Source: Synergistales bacterium
GTDB lineage: Bacteria > Synergistota > Synergistia > Synergistales > Aminobacteriaceae
DNA: 46,928 nucleotides
NCBI GenBank assembly: GCA_025997955.1
Contig: BNVH01000018.1
Span: forward strand, 1 to 46,928
Direction: 5' to 3'
This document shows positions 18,493 through 26,548 of the stretch, one piece after another. A model generated the notes under the pieces. It was not told the DNA's origin. It was given only the letters and a program-made list of their open reading frames with translations, and did no database searches. The position numbers and the translations under genes were made by a program. Within the stretch, counting starts at the first letter, position 1. Every line of letters begins with the position of its first letter.

Positions 18493-19728
18493 TCAGTCAT
18501 TGCCGTCATTGCCCAGAACGCGATATACGGTCACGAACGTGCCTTCGGGAAGCTCAGGGCTGCCGGCGGAGATGACAGCCAGCGAGTCGCAGCCGACGAA
18601 AGATGAGATTATACCGTTCCCGCGCCGATTCGACTCTCGAAAGCGTACCTGTCCTCCGGCAAAGACCAATTTGCCGCAAAGGAAACGCGTTTTGGGGCTC
18701 TTTTTTTCCAGCGGCTTGTCTAACGCGGCCTCCAATGTTTTCGGCAATACATCCTTTCTTCCGCATAACATACGTATATACGGCGCCGCGACGTACAGCA
18801 AGCCCGTCACGGCGGCGCTCGGGTTGCCGGACAGCGCCAATAGAACCTTACCGTCTTTGACCGCCGCCATCATTGAACCGCCCGGTTTGAAGCGAACTTT
18901 CCGAAATATGACGGAAAATCCAAGCCGATTCACCGCTTCTGGGACAAAATCGTAGTCGCCTACCGATACGCCCCCGGTGGTCACCGTCAAATCCGACGAC
19001 GCGAAAGCTCTTTCAAGAACGGCGGCGATTTCCACCGGGTCGTCCTCCACTGTCCTCCCAAAAATGACATCGCAGCCCATCTCGGCGATATAAGCGCCAA
19101 TTGAATATGTATTGCTGTTGTAAATCTGCGCGCGCCTTAGCTCCTGCCCCGGTTCGGCGAGTTCCGCTCCCGTGCTGAATACTGTGACGGCAGGTTTCCG
19201 ATAGACCTCAACCTTACATATTCCCTGTCCGGCCAACACTCCAAGCATTGGCGCTGAAAGTCTGCCGCCGGCCGAAACCAACAGCTTTCCTTTCGTTACG
19301 TCTTCTCCGACGCCAATTATGTTGCGCTCCGGCTGGAGCTTGAACGGTATCTTGACCTGCGTGTCGGTAAAGATAACTTCCTCGAATTTGACGACCGCGT
19401 CGGCTCCGACCGGAACTGGCGCGCCGGTGAGGATTTTGGACGCTTTTCCGCTCGTAACCTCACGCTTTGGCTCTTTGCCAGCCGGGATTTCCTCGATTAT
19501 CTCCAAAACGGCTGGGTTTCTCTCACTCGCGTTCTCCGTATCCGAAGCTAAGAGCGCGTAGCCGTCGAACGGACTGCGCCGGAATGGAGGCACGTTGTGG
19601 GAGGCAAAAACGTCTTTCGCGTTCACGCGCCCCAAGGCAGCCGTCAGCGGAAGACATTCAGCCGTGAGCCGTATTGCCTGTTCTGTCAGAGCGTCACGCG
19701 CCTCATCGGGCGATATATTAAGCGGCAA
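18493..19728 (-). CDS. moeA: Molybdopterin molybdotransferase MoeA
   Basis: Inserts molybdate (or tungstate) into adenylylated molybdopterin, the last step of Mo-cofactor making. The 411-residue protein shows the MoeA marks RSPFDGYALL, ILTGAPVPVGADAVV, GVGEDVTKG, VFSTGAEL, YNSNTYSI, and the MPT-binding TTGGVSVGDYDF, with a C-terminal MoeA domain IV. The start is TTG at 19728 with GAGGA seven bases upstream; no better ATG or GTG exists. It lies 41 bases behind the Fur-family gene and shares its promoter region, so Fur may also control it. No other cofactor-synthesis gene is in the window. Confidence 0.95.
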   Translation of the reverse strand: MPLNISPDEARDALTEQAIRLTAECLPLTAALGRVNAKDVFASHNVPPFRRSPFDGYALLASDTENASERNPAVLEIIEEIPAGKEPKREVTSGKASKILTGAPVPVGADAVVKFEEVIFTDTQVKIPFKLQPERNIIGVGEDVTKGKLLVSAGGRLSAPMLGVLAGQGICKVEVYRKPAVTVFSTGAELAEPGQELRRAQIYNSNTYSIGAYIAEMGCDVIFGRTVEDDPVEIAAVLERAFASSDLTVTTGGVSVGDYDFVPEAVNRLGFSVIFRKVRFKPGGSMMAAVKDGKVLLALSGNPSAAVTGLLYVAAPYIRMLCGRKDVLPKTLEAALDKPLEKKSPKTRFLCGKLVFAGGQVRFRESNRRGNGIISSFVGCDSLAVISAGSPELPEGTFVTVYRVLGNDGND

Positions 19729-19769
19729 TCTATATTCCTCGGCTCCTCATATCTGTTCCTGCTAGTGAG

Positions 19770-20162
19770 TTATTTTATTGTTTGGCGCGCGCAATCGGGA
19801 CAAACCCCAAAAAACATAAGCTCTACGCCGGTAATCCGACACCCTGAAACATCTTCCTGCGGCAGCGGAATCTTTTCAAGACGCGGCGCGAGCAAATCAA
19901 CCACGCGTTTGCAGACATCGCACAACAAATGATAGTGCGGCGATGTTACGTCGTCATAGCGGTACCCAGATTCGGGAGTATGTATCTGAAGTATTACGCC
20001 CTGCCCGGCAAAACCGTTCAAAACCCTGTAAACCGTCGCGCGGCTCAAAGACGGAATTGTTTGAGATACTCGCTCGTAGACCATTTCAGCCGTCGGGTGC
20101 TGCCCATGCAATGACGCCAAGGCGTTCAGTATGCTCTGCTTTTGATGTGTATTGCGTCCCAT
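19770..20162 (-). CDS. Fur-family metal or peroxide-sensing repressor
   Basis: A 130-residue DNA-binding regulator of the Fur/PerR/Zur family. The winged helix spans about 1-75 (PTAEMVYERV, LSRATVYRVL). The dimerisation part has two Zn-type CxxC pairs, C81/C84 and C121/C124, plus H76 and H78. The residues that would separate Fur from PerR cannot be settled by eye. The start is ATG at 20162 behind a GGGGGG site; an in-frame TTG at 20177 overlaps that site. Its promoter carries a Fur-box-like operator over the -10, which points to autoregulation. moeA follows 41 bases downstream, probably co-transcribed. Confidence 0.92.
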   Translation of the reverse strand: MGRNTHQKQSILNALASLHGQHPTAEMVYERVSQTIPSLSRATVYRVLNGFAGQGVILQIHTPESGYRYDDVTSPHYHLLCDVCKRVVDLLAPRLEKIPLPQEDVSGCRITGVELMFFGVCPDCARQTIK

Positions 20163-20190
20163 AGCGCAACCCCCCAAATAATAATTATTC

Positions 20191-20209
20191 TCTAATGATA
20201 ATCTCTATT
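20191..20209 (-). promoter_or_regulatory. Fur-box-like operator
   Basis: TCTAATGATAATCTCTATT matches 14 of 19 positions of the classical Fur box (GATAATGATAATCATTATC). It overlaps the -10 of the promoter for the Fur-family gene, as expected for negative autoregulation. Confidence 0.6.
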
Positions 20210-20223
20210 AATAAATTTGTCAA
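20195..20223 (-). promoter_or_regulatory. Sigma-70-type promoter of the fur-moeA operon
   Basis: On the minus strand, TTGACA (20218-20223) is followed by exactly 17 bases and TATCAT (20195-20200). The start codon lies about 33 bases downstream of the -10. This is one of the best promoters in the window. Confidence 0.8.
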
Positions 20224-20290
20224 GATTTAAACCGGATGGTTGGTCCAGCTCGGTGAATTTAATTATATCGCGCTTAGGGGTTTTTATTGA

Positions 20291-20327
20291 TATAATAAAA
20301 GTAAGAAATAAGTAGGAAATAAGTAAG
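20291..20327 (+). promoter_or_regulatory. -10 element and tandem repeat in front of vapBC
   Basis: TATAAT at 20291-20296 is followed by an 11-base direct repeat (GTAAGAAATAA, GTAGGAAATAA) and a third partial copy, GTAAG, running into the GGGGG ribosome site. Direct repeats just after a -10 are a common place for an antitoxin to bind, so this may be the autoregulatory operator; that is inference. Confidence 0.45.
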
Positions 20328-20340
20328 GGGGTTTTATTTT

Positions 20341-20598
20341 ATGAACACCGCTAAGGTTACATCAAAAGGACAAATAACGATACCCATTTCCGTTCGGCGT
20401 GAGTTTGGTATTTTTGAGGGCGTGGATGTGCGCTTTTTTAACGAAAACGGCCGCCTTTATCTTGAAAAGGACAAGGAACGTACCGAAAAAGAAAAAAAAA
20501 TATTGCTCAAAAGTCTTTGTGGCAGCATTGATGAACCGTGGATTGAGCCGCGAGAAATTTCCCATGATTTCGACAAAAAACTTGAGGAATGGATATGA
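20341..20598 (+). CDS. vapB: AbrB/SpoVT-type antitoxin, VapB-like
   Basis: An 85-residue antitoxin with a swapped-hairpin AbrB DNA-binding domain (KVTSKGQITIPISVRREFGI, about 5-24) and a charged C-terminal arm that would bind and block the toxin. The start is ATG at 20341 after AAGGGGG. Its TGA overlaps the ATG of the PIN-domain toxin gene (ATGA), the standard type II arrangement. The pair is more AT-rich than the genes around it, consistent with horizontal transfer. Confidence 0.9.
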   Translation: MNTAKVTSKGQITIPISVRREFGIFEGVDVRFFNENGRLYLEKDKERTEKEKKILLKSLCGSIDEPWIEPREISHDFDKKLEEWI

Positions 20599-20996
20599 AT
20601 TATTTTCTTGACAGCAATATTTGCATTTACTACATGAAAAATAAATCGCAAAAATTAAACGACAGATTAGAAAACACAATCACGAATAAAATTAAGCTGC
20701 CGTCAATGGTCGTTGCTGAGCTGTTTTACGGCGCAAGCAAATCCAAATGGGCGCAAGCTAATTTTAACCATCTTAGAGCTTTTGTTTCTATTTACGAAAT
20801 CATTCCCTTTGAAGAAGAAGCTGCGTATCGCTACGGAACGATACGCGCCTATTTAGAGGAGAAGGGCCAAATTATAGGCAATAATGACATGATTATTGCC
20901 GCAACCGTTTTGTCACGGGATGGCGTTCTTGTTACGAATAACGCAGGAGAATTTTCGCGAGTCAAAAATCTTGTTGTTGAGGATTGGACTATATGA
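20595..20996 (+). CDS. vapC: PIN-domain ribonuclease toxin, VapC-like
   Basis: A 133-residue PIN-domain RNase, the toxin of the VapBC pair; such toxins cut tRNA or rRNA and halt growth when the antitoxin decays. Acidic residues expected in the active site are D6 (FLDSNICIYY), E42 (VVAELFYGA) and D98 (GNNDMIIAA). The fourth acidic position is replaced by Asn (VTNNAGEF), as in many family members. The start is ATG at 20595, six bases after GAGGA; the ATG at 20589 abuts that site. Its stop is two bases from the stop of the convergent glycosyltransferase gene. Confidence 0.92.
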   Translation: MNYFLDSNICIYYMKNKSQKLNDRLENTITNKIKLPSMVVAELFYGASKSKWAQANFNHLRAFVSIYEIIPFEEEAAYRYGTIRAYLEEKGQIIGNNDMIIAATVLSRDGVLVTNNAGEFSRVKNLVVEDWTI

Positions 20997-20998
20997 AT

Positions 20999-22174
20999 TT
21001 ATAGCGCCGGCTCCGAAAAGCAAAAGTCGTAGCAGGCTTGCGCGAAAGAGTCCACGTCGTTGAAGTTCCATTCTTCCCCTGAGTATTGCATCACGACATC
21101 CGAGTTGTCCCGCTCGGCGCTTTTTTTTGTCAAAGATTTAACCGCCAAGGCCGCGCCCGCCAATAGGAGCGGCGACAGATAATGATTTTTGGCGGCGTGA
21201 ATAAGGAGCTTTTTCATGTTGGCGCTCCTCGTCTCGGTGTAAGAAGACAGACATGCCCTCCAAAGAGCCCCGCAGAAGCCCATGACAGGAAGTTTTCTTG
21301 ACGTCCTCTCAGCCCAGGTCTCCATCGCGTCTCTAAATACCGCGTCGTTCCACATCAGACTTTTGTATTTGAGACTGTAGTCCGCGCCTTTGGGCTTTCG
21401 GGCGAAAAAATCTTTTGTGGCGTTGGTATTGCCGCCCAGAACGTGCTCGGCGTAAGCGGTGCTTTTTACGGAAGAGCCTATAATGCTGAGGGCTTTGTCC
21501 ACTAAGACGTACTCCTTTAAGTTGGACGCGGTTAGCAGCGCCGCGTAAAGGTCCATCGGCGCGCCGTTAAAATAGCCGCCGTATTTTTTTCTTATTGACA
21601 TGATAAGCTCGCGTTTCACGGTCGCTCTGTAGACAAAAGGCAGCATTACGACAGGCGCTTCGTAGTTCAGGACTTTTTCGAGAACCTTTTCCGAGTTCAT
21701 AACGTGATACTTCGCGCCATCATTTGGCACAGTGCGCCAAAATGTCCCGGTGTTGTTTTTCTCCGCTACCTGTGGCGGAAACTCGAACCCCGGCCACTGA
21801 TAGGACATGAGGTTAGAAGTCACGGCCTCCGCGCCGGTGGCCTTTACGCACTCGTAATACTCGTATAGAGCGTCGCGGGTGAGTCCGTCGTCGTCGCCTA
21901 TATAGATGACGTATTCCCCCCTGACGCTGTCCAAAATCCACTCCCAGTGCTCGTAATACCCCATGACCTCGCTCGGCCTTATGTATCTCACCCTATCCCC
22001 GATATGCTCTTTTATGGCGTCGTAGTTCAGGTTGTTATTTATATCTGACCCATCGCTTATAAGCACCTCGAAGTCGTCGAATTCTACCTGTTTGAGGCAT
22101 GTCGCTAAAGTGTATGGCAAAGTCTCGGGCTTGTTGTAAGCAGGTATAACGACTGTAAAAAATGGAGAAGACAT
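20999..22174 (-). CDS. Family 2 glycosyltransferase
   Basis: A 391-residue cytoplasmic GT-A fold transferase that would add a sugar to a surface polymer or glycoprotein. The N-terminal motif is FFTVVIPAYNKPETL, the DGSD motif is at 41-44, and the DxD-type metal/nucleotide-sugar site is D94-D96 (YIGDDDG). A short hydrophobic stretch near the C-terminus (LSPLLLAGAALAVKSL) may be a membrane contact. The start is ATG at 22174, nine bases after AAGGGTG; an ATG at 22201 would add nine residues but has no ribosome site. No other cell-surface sugar gene adjoins it, so donor and acceptor are unknown. Confidence 0.85.
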   Translation of the reverse strand: MSSPFFTVVIPAYNKPETLPYTLATCLKQVEFDDFEVLISDGSDINNNLNYDAIKEHIGDRVRYIRPSEVMGYYEHWEWILDSVRGEYVIYIGDDDGLTRDALYEYYECVKATGAEAVTSNLMSYQWPGFEFPPQVAEKNNTGTFWRTVPNDGAKYHVMNSEKVLEKVLNYEAPVVMLPFVYRATVKRELIMSIRKKYGGYFNGAPMDLYAALLTASNLKEYVLVDKALSIIGSSVKSTAYAEHVLGGNTNATKDFFARKPKGADYSLKYKSLMWNDAVFRDAMETWAERTSRKLPVMGFCGALWRACLSSYTETRSANMKKLLIHAAKNHYLSPLLLAGAALAVKSLTKKSAERDNSDVVMQYSGEEWNFNDVDSFAQACYDFCFSEPAL

Positions 22175-22341
22175 TCTTAAAAACACCCTTTCTGAATTCA
22201 TAGCTGTCGAAAGACGATACAGTCAATTATAAACTCCAAATTATAGATAAATCGGTTTAGTATGATAAAATAAACAACAATTCTGAGAAATTTTGAAAAT
22301 ATTTAGTAATTTTCACAATATATAGTTCTTAAAGAGGTGAA

Positions 22342-23067
22342 ATGCGTATGAAAAAGATTGACGCTCACGCTCATATCGGATATTTCGGCTCTTGGAGCGA
22401 TGTCGGAATAACATCTTCCGAAATGGTCGACGAGATGAAGCGTTACGAGATAGAAAAAAGCATAGTGAGCTACGTCGACAACAGCGTCACCAAAGAAGCC
22501 ATTGAGGCTTACCCGGACAAGTTCGCGGCTCTCGCTTGGATGGACCCCAACAAGGGAGAACAGGCTGTCGCGGAGTTTACGCGTCTCGTTGACAAAGAGG
22601 GCTTTTCCGGCTTGAAGCTTCATCCGCTTTTCAGCGCTTTTACGGCCAACGATCCGGTGGTCTTTCCTCTGATGGAGGAGGCCCGCAAAAGAGACCTTCC
22701 CGTCTTTATACATTCGGGACATCCGCCGTTTTCTCTTCCCTGGAGCATAGCGCAGCTTGCCGAGGTGTTCCCCGACGTGCGCATAGTCATGGTGCATATG
22801 GGGCACGGGCATGGCATATATATTCAGGCCGCCATAGATATGGCCGTAAAATACGACAATTTGTGGCTTGAAAACTCCGGTATGCCCATGCACACGAAAA
22901 CTCGAGAGGCGTACAACCGCGTGGGGAGTAGCCGCGTATTTTGGGGGAGCGACGCGCCGTTTCATCATTACGCCGTTGAAATACTGCGCACGGAAGTAAG
23001 CGGGCTCAGCGACTCGCAGCTCGGCGACGTGTTTTACACAAACATAAAGAAATTTATGAAATGGTAA
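22342..23067 (+). CDS. Amidohydrolase-2 family metal-dependent hydrolase
   Basis: A 241-residue TIM-barrel protein of the amidohydrolase-2 (ACMSD-like) group. It has the N-terminal metal site HAH (H9, H11), LKLHPLF, FIHSGHPPF, MVHMGHG, and the C-terminal FWGSDAPFHH with the conserved Asp. These proteins act as hydrolases or decarboxylases on small carboxylic acids; the substrate cannot be read here. The start is ATG at 22342; ATG at 22348 is an equal alternative, with AAAGAGGTGA at 22331-22340 serving both. It precedes the FIST gene by 97 bases, in the same direction. Confidence 0.85.
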   Translation: MRMKKIDAHAHIGYFGSWSDVGITSSEMVDEMKRYEIEKSIVSYVDNSVTKEAIEAYPDKFAALAWMDPNKGEQAVAEFTRLVDKEGFSGLKLHPLFSAFTANDPVVFPLMEEARKRDLPVFIHSGHPPFSLPWSIAQLAEVFPDVRIVMVHMGHGHGIYIQAAIDMAVKYDNLWLENSGMPMHTKTREAYNRVGSSRVFWGSDAPFHHYAVEILRTEVSGLSDSQLGDVFYTNIKKFMKW

Positions 23068-23129
23068 GTGACAGCATACTTTACCGCGGCGGAACAGTTG
23101 ATAAAATTAGCCGAATATTATTGAAAAGA

Positions 23130-23144
23130 TTATCAGTCTGATAA
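23130..23144. promoter_or_regulatory. Perfect 15-nt palindrome upstream of the FIST gene
   Basis: TTATCAG, one base, CTGATAA: a perfect 7-1-7 inverted repeat 20 bases before the FIST start and just before its GGGGG ribosome site. The size and place suit a dimeric repressor. The half-sites face the opposite way from a Fur box, so the regulator is unknown. Confidence 0.4.
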
Positions 23145-23164
23145 AGTTCAGGGGGCTTGGAATT

Positions 23165-24340
23165 ATGATAAAAATGTTAAGCGCGGCGACAACGGAAATA
23201 GACTTCCCTGACGATGCCACGGCGGAGATATTGGAAGCGCTCGACCTCAAAAACGGGCTTTTGAAAAACTCGGTCGGTATTATATCGTGCCATTGCGATT
23301 ACGTCGAAAACGGCACGGTAGAGGCTATATGCGAGTCGTTGCCGTTTGATGTCATAGGATATTCGACAGCGGCCTGCGCGACGGGCGACGTATGCGGGCA
23401 GGAAAGTCTAACCATCGCCGTCCTGACGAGCGACGACGCTATCTTTAACACCGAGATGTCCGAGCCTATCACCGCCTCTACGGTCGAAAAATCGGTCTGC
23501 GAAGCGTACAAAAAGGCGGTCGGGAAGTGTTCCGAAAATCCCAAGGTGGCGTTGGCTTTTTTGCCGTTTTTGTTGGACATATCGGGCGCGGTTATGATGG
23601 AGGAGCTGAGCAAAACCGCAGGGAGCGTACCTATAGTGGGGACGGCGGCCTGCGGCAACAAATTGGACAACTCCGTCTCGTACGTGATAAAGAACGGAGC
23701 GGTAACGCGCGACAGCGCCGCTTTTATTATGATAGAGGGCAACGTCAGCCCCAAGTTTTTCTTCACATCCATATCCGACAGCAACATACACGACGTCAAA
23801 GGCAAGATAACCGAGTCGGAGGGTTGCTTTCTCAAAAAGGTGAACGGAGTTCCATTTATCGACTTCGTGGAGTCGTGCGGCATTTCCTCGGAGGCGGTGA
23901 GAGCCGCGCCGGCCTCCCTTCCTCTCGTAATAGACCGCCTTGACGGCGCGCAGCCAACGACCGCCGGTATATATGGCGTCACGCCCGATGGCTACGCTCA
24001 TTGCGGTTGTTACGTCCCTATGGGGGCTATGCTGTCTTTTGGAAGGCAGGACTACAACGGCATATTGCATACCGCTGAGACGACGGTTAAACGCGCCCTT
24101 CGCGCCGCCGCCATGAAAGCGGACAAGGGCGGCGCTATTCTGATTTTTTCCTGTATTTCGCGCTTCTTTATGCTCGGCGCCAACTTCGATGACGAAATAA
24201 AAAAGGTTATTGAGCTTGTAGGCTATAGAGTTCCTTATCAGTTCAGCTATTCAGGCGGCGAGATATGTCCGACATACGACGAAGAGGGGATAATGTTCAA
24301 CAGGTTTCATAATTTTTCCTGCACGGCTTGCGTGCTGTAG
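23165..24340 (+). CDS. FIST-domain sensory protein
   Basis: A 391-residue soluble protein with FIST N and FIST C domains, a module found in bacterial signal-transduction proteins and thought to bind small ligands such as amino acids. Marks are VIGYSTAACATG in the N-domain, VPIVGTAACGNK, and the C-terminal GAILIFSCISRFFMLG with the family's SC motif, followed by a Cys-containing end (FSCTACVL). The start is ATG at 23165, nine bases after GGGGG. It lies 21 bases before a hybrid histidine kinase in the same direction. In known cases FIST proteins work with an adjacent kinase or diguanylate cyclase, so this one probably feeds the kinase. Confidence 0.88.
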   Translation: MIKMLSAATTEIDFPDDATAEILEALDLKNGLLKNSVGIISCHCDYVENGTVEAICESLPFDVIGYSTAACATGDVCGQESLTIAVLTSDDAIFNTEMSEPITASTVEKSVCEAYKKAVGKCSENPKVALAFLPFLLDISGAVMMEELSKTAGSVPIVGTAACGNKLDNSVSYVIKNGAVTRDSAAFIMIEGNVSPKFFFTSISDSNIHDVKGKITESEGCFLKKVNGVPFIDFVESCGISSEAVRAAPASLPLVIDRLDGAQPTTAGIYGVTPDGYAHCGCYVPMGAMLSFGRQDYNGILHTAETTVKRALRAAAMKADKGGAILIFSCISRFFMLGANFDDEIKKVIELVGYRVPYQFSYSGGEICPTYDEEGIMFNRFHNFSCTACVL

Positions 24341-24361
24341 AGCTTCACGCCGGTGGGCTCT

Positions 24362-26518
24362 ATGGAAAACATTGAGAACAAAGATCTTCTTGATAAAATC
24401 TCGCTTCTCGAACAGGAAAACTCGCAGCTCAAACGCGAAAACGTGAAGGTGTCGCGTCAGGTTAAGCGTCTTCAGGACACTTTGGACAGAAGCAGAGCCA
24501 TGGCCGACGCTACCGTCGGAATTGATATGATGCGGGACGCCGCGCACCTCAGGCGCGACAAGTTTATGAAACTCATGCTTGAGCACAGCCCGGATTTGCT
24601 CATACTCCTCGATGAGGTGGGCAATTTTGCGTTCTGTACGGACGCTTTCTTAAAAAAAGCTCACATAGAATATTTTGAGCAGATAAAAGAGAAGAACTAT
24701 AAAGACGTTTTTGCCGATTTCGCGGATACCTCAAAGATTGAAAGAATACAGAATCTTTTTAAAGAGGCTCTTGCCTCGGGCGCCACTATGTCCGTCGAGG
24801 AGGCTTTCGATATAGAGAAAAGCGGTTGCCCGCGCACATACACTATGCATTTCACGCCGGTTTTCAACGAAGAGGGGGAACCGGAGGCTTTTGTGTTGTT
24901 TTTGCACGATATAACGGATATGACGCACGCCAAAGAAGACGCGGAACGCGCGCGCGAGGTAGCGGAGAGGGCGAGCGCCGCCAAAAGCGATTTCCTCTCC
25001 AACATGAGCCACGAAATGCGTACCCCCATGAACGCCATAATAGGCATGACGACAATAGCCAAATCGTCATCTGAGATAGACAGGAAAAATTATTGCCTAA
25101 AAAAAATAGAGGACGCCTCGACGCACCTCCTCGGCGTCATAAATGATATTTTAGATATGTCCAAGATAGAAGCTGGCAAATTCGACCTCTCACCGGTGGA
25201 GTTCAATTTCGAGAAAATGCTGCAAAAAGTGTCAAGCGTCATAAGTTTCCGCGTCGATGAAAAACAGCAAAAATTTGTCGTCAAGATAGACAGTGGCTTG
25301 CCGCGTATCCTGATAGGCGACGACCAGAGACTGTCACAGGTCGTAACCAACCTGCTCGCTAACGCCGTCAAATTCACACCCGAAAACGGTTCTATAAACC
25401 TCGAAGCCAAATTATTGAAACATGAAAGTGACCGAGCCGAAATAGAAGTCAGAGTCATAGACTCGGGTATAGGTATAAGCCAAGAAAATCAGTCTCGCCT
25501 CTTCAAGTCCTTTCAGCAGGCCGAGAAAGGCACGTCGCGCAAATTCGGCGGCACCGGCTTGGGGCTCGCCATATCGAAGCGCATAGTGGAGATGATGGGT
25601 GGACATATTTGGGTGGAGTCAGAGCCCGGCAATGGCTCCACTTTCGCTTTCACCGTCTCTTTAGAATCGGCGGAGAAGAGCGAGGGCCTGAAGCTACCCG
25701 GTGTCGGCTGGCACACAGTGCGGGTGCTGGCCATTGACGACGCCTCTGACATAAGGGAGTTTTTCGCGGCAATATCCGAACAGTTTAAAATAGTATGCGA
25801 CGTCGTACCAAGCGGGGAAGAGGCCTTGAGTATGATAGACGAAAACGGCCCTTACAATATATATTTCATAGACTGGAAAATGCCCGGTATGAATGGGATA
25901 GAGCTTTCAAGACGTATAAAGGGAAGGGGGGACCAGCAATCCATCATAACGATGATATCGGCCACCGAGTGGGTGACGATTGAGGAGGAGGCTAAGGGCG
26001 CCGGCGTCGATAAATTTCTTTCAAAGCCGCTTTTTCCCTTGTCCGTTTTCGATTGCATCAAAGACTGCCTTGGCGCGGACGACGAGGATGAGGATGAGTC
26101 CGAACAGCAGGACGACAGCGCTGTTTTCAAAGGCTACTCCGTCCTTTTGGCCGAGGATATAGAGATAAACCGCGAGATAGTCATATCGCTCTTGGAGCCT
26201 ACGGAGGTCAAGATAAACTGCGCCGAAGACGGCTTGGAGGCGCTTGAGATGTTCAGCGCTTCCCCGCTTGATTACGACATGATTTTCATGGACGTGCAGA
26301 TGCCCAGGATGGACGGCTACGAGGCCACGAAGCGCATAAGAGCGCTCGAAAATCCCTACGCTCAAGCCGTGCCGATAGTCGCCATGACCGCCAACGTATT
26401 TCGCGAGGATATAGAAAAATGTCTGGCGGCCGGCATGAGCGACCACATAGGCAAGCCGCTCGACATAACCGATGTGATGCAAAAGCTTCGCAAATATCTT
26501 TTGCAGAAAAAGGAATAG
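24362..26518 (+). CDS. Soluble hybrid sensor histidine kinase (PAS-HisKA-HATPase-REC-REC)
   Basis: A 718-residue cytoplasmic hybrid kinase with no membrane segment. Order: N-terminal coiled coil (about 1-60), a PAS-like domain (about 70-190), HisKA with phospho-acceptor H217 (SNMSHEMRTP), HATPase with N-box LLANAVKF, DSGIGIS and GTGLGLAISK, a first receiver (D504 in FIDWKMPG) and a second receiver (D644 in FMDVQMPRMDGYEA). There is no output domain and no Hpt, so a partner must relay the phosphate. The start is ATG at 24362 behind GGTGG; a GTG at 24353 is possible. It directly follows the FIST gene, which probably supplies the ligand signal. Confidence 0.92.
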   Translation: MENIENKDLLDKISLLEQENSQLKRENVKVSRQVKRLQDTLDRSRAMADATVGIDMMRDAAHLRRDKFMKLMLEHSPDLLILLDEVGNFAFCTDAFLKKAHIEYFEQIKEKNYKDVFADFADTSKIERIQNLFKEALASGATMSVEEAFDIEKSGCPRTYTMHFTPVFNEEGEPEAFVLFLHDITDMTHAKEDAERAREVAERASAAKSDFLSNMSHEMRTPMNAIIGMTTIAKSSSEIDRKNYCLKKIEDASTHLLGVINDILDMSKIEAGKFDLSPVEFNFEKMLQKVSSVISFRVDEKQQKFVVKIDSGLPRILIGDDQRLSQVVTNLLANAVKFTPENGSINLEAKLLKHESDRAEIEVRVIDSGIGISQENQSRLFKSFQQAEKGTSRKFGGTGLGLAISKRIVEMMGGHIWVESEPGNGSTFAFTVSLESAEKSEGLKLPGVGWHTVRVLAIDDASDIREFFAAISEQFKIVCDVVPSGEEALSMIDENGPYNIYFIDWKMPGMNGIELSRRIKGRGDQQSIITMISATEWVTIEEEAKGAGVDKFLSKPLFPLSVFDCIKDCLGADDEDEDESEQQDDSAVFKGYSVLLAEDIEINREIVISLLEPTEVKINCAEDGLEALEMFSASPLDYDMIFMDVQMPRMDGYEATKRIRALENPYAQAVPIVAMTANVFREDIEKCLAAGMSDHIGKPLDITDVMQKLRKYLLQKKE

Positions 26519-26548
26519 GGCGAGACAACGCTCACGTCGCCCCTACCA

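Noticed and set aside
22293..22326. Promoter for the amidohydrolase gene (TTGAAA with a TATAGT-like -10)
   Set aside because: The spacing between the two hexamers is wrong (17 bases leads to CAATAT), so the match is not better than chance in this AT-rich stretch.
22303..22968. Minus-strand frame of 221 codons over the amidohydrolase gene
   Set aside because: The plus strand encodes a clear TIM-barrel enzyme with metal ligands; the antisense product shows no domain or start signal.
26516..26545. Terminator between the kinase gene and the convergent surface gene
   Set aside because: TAGGGCGA can pair with TCGCCCCTA only with a bulge, and no T-run follows on either strand.
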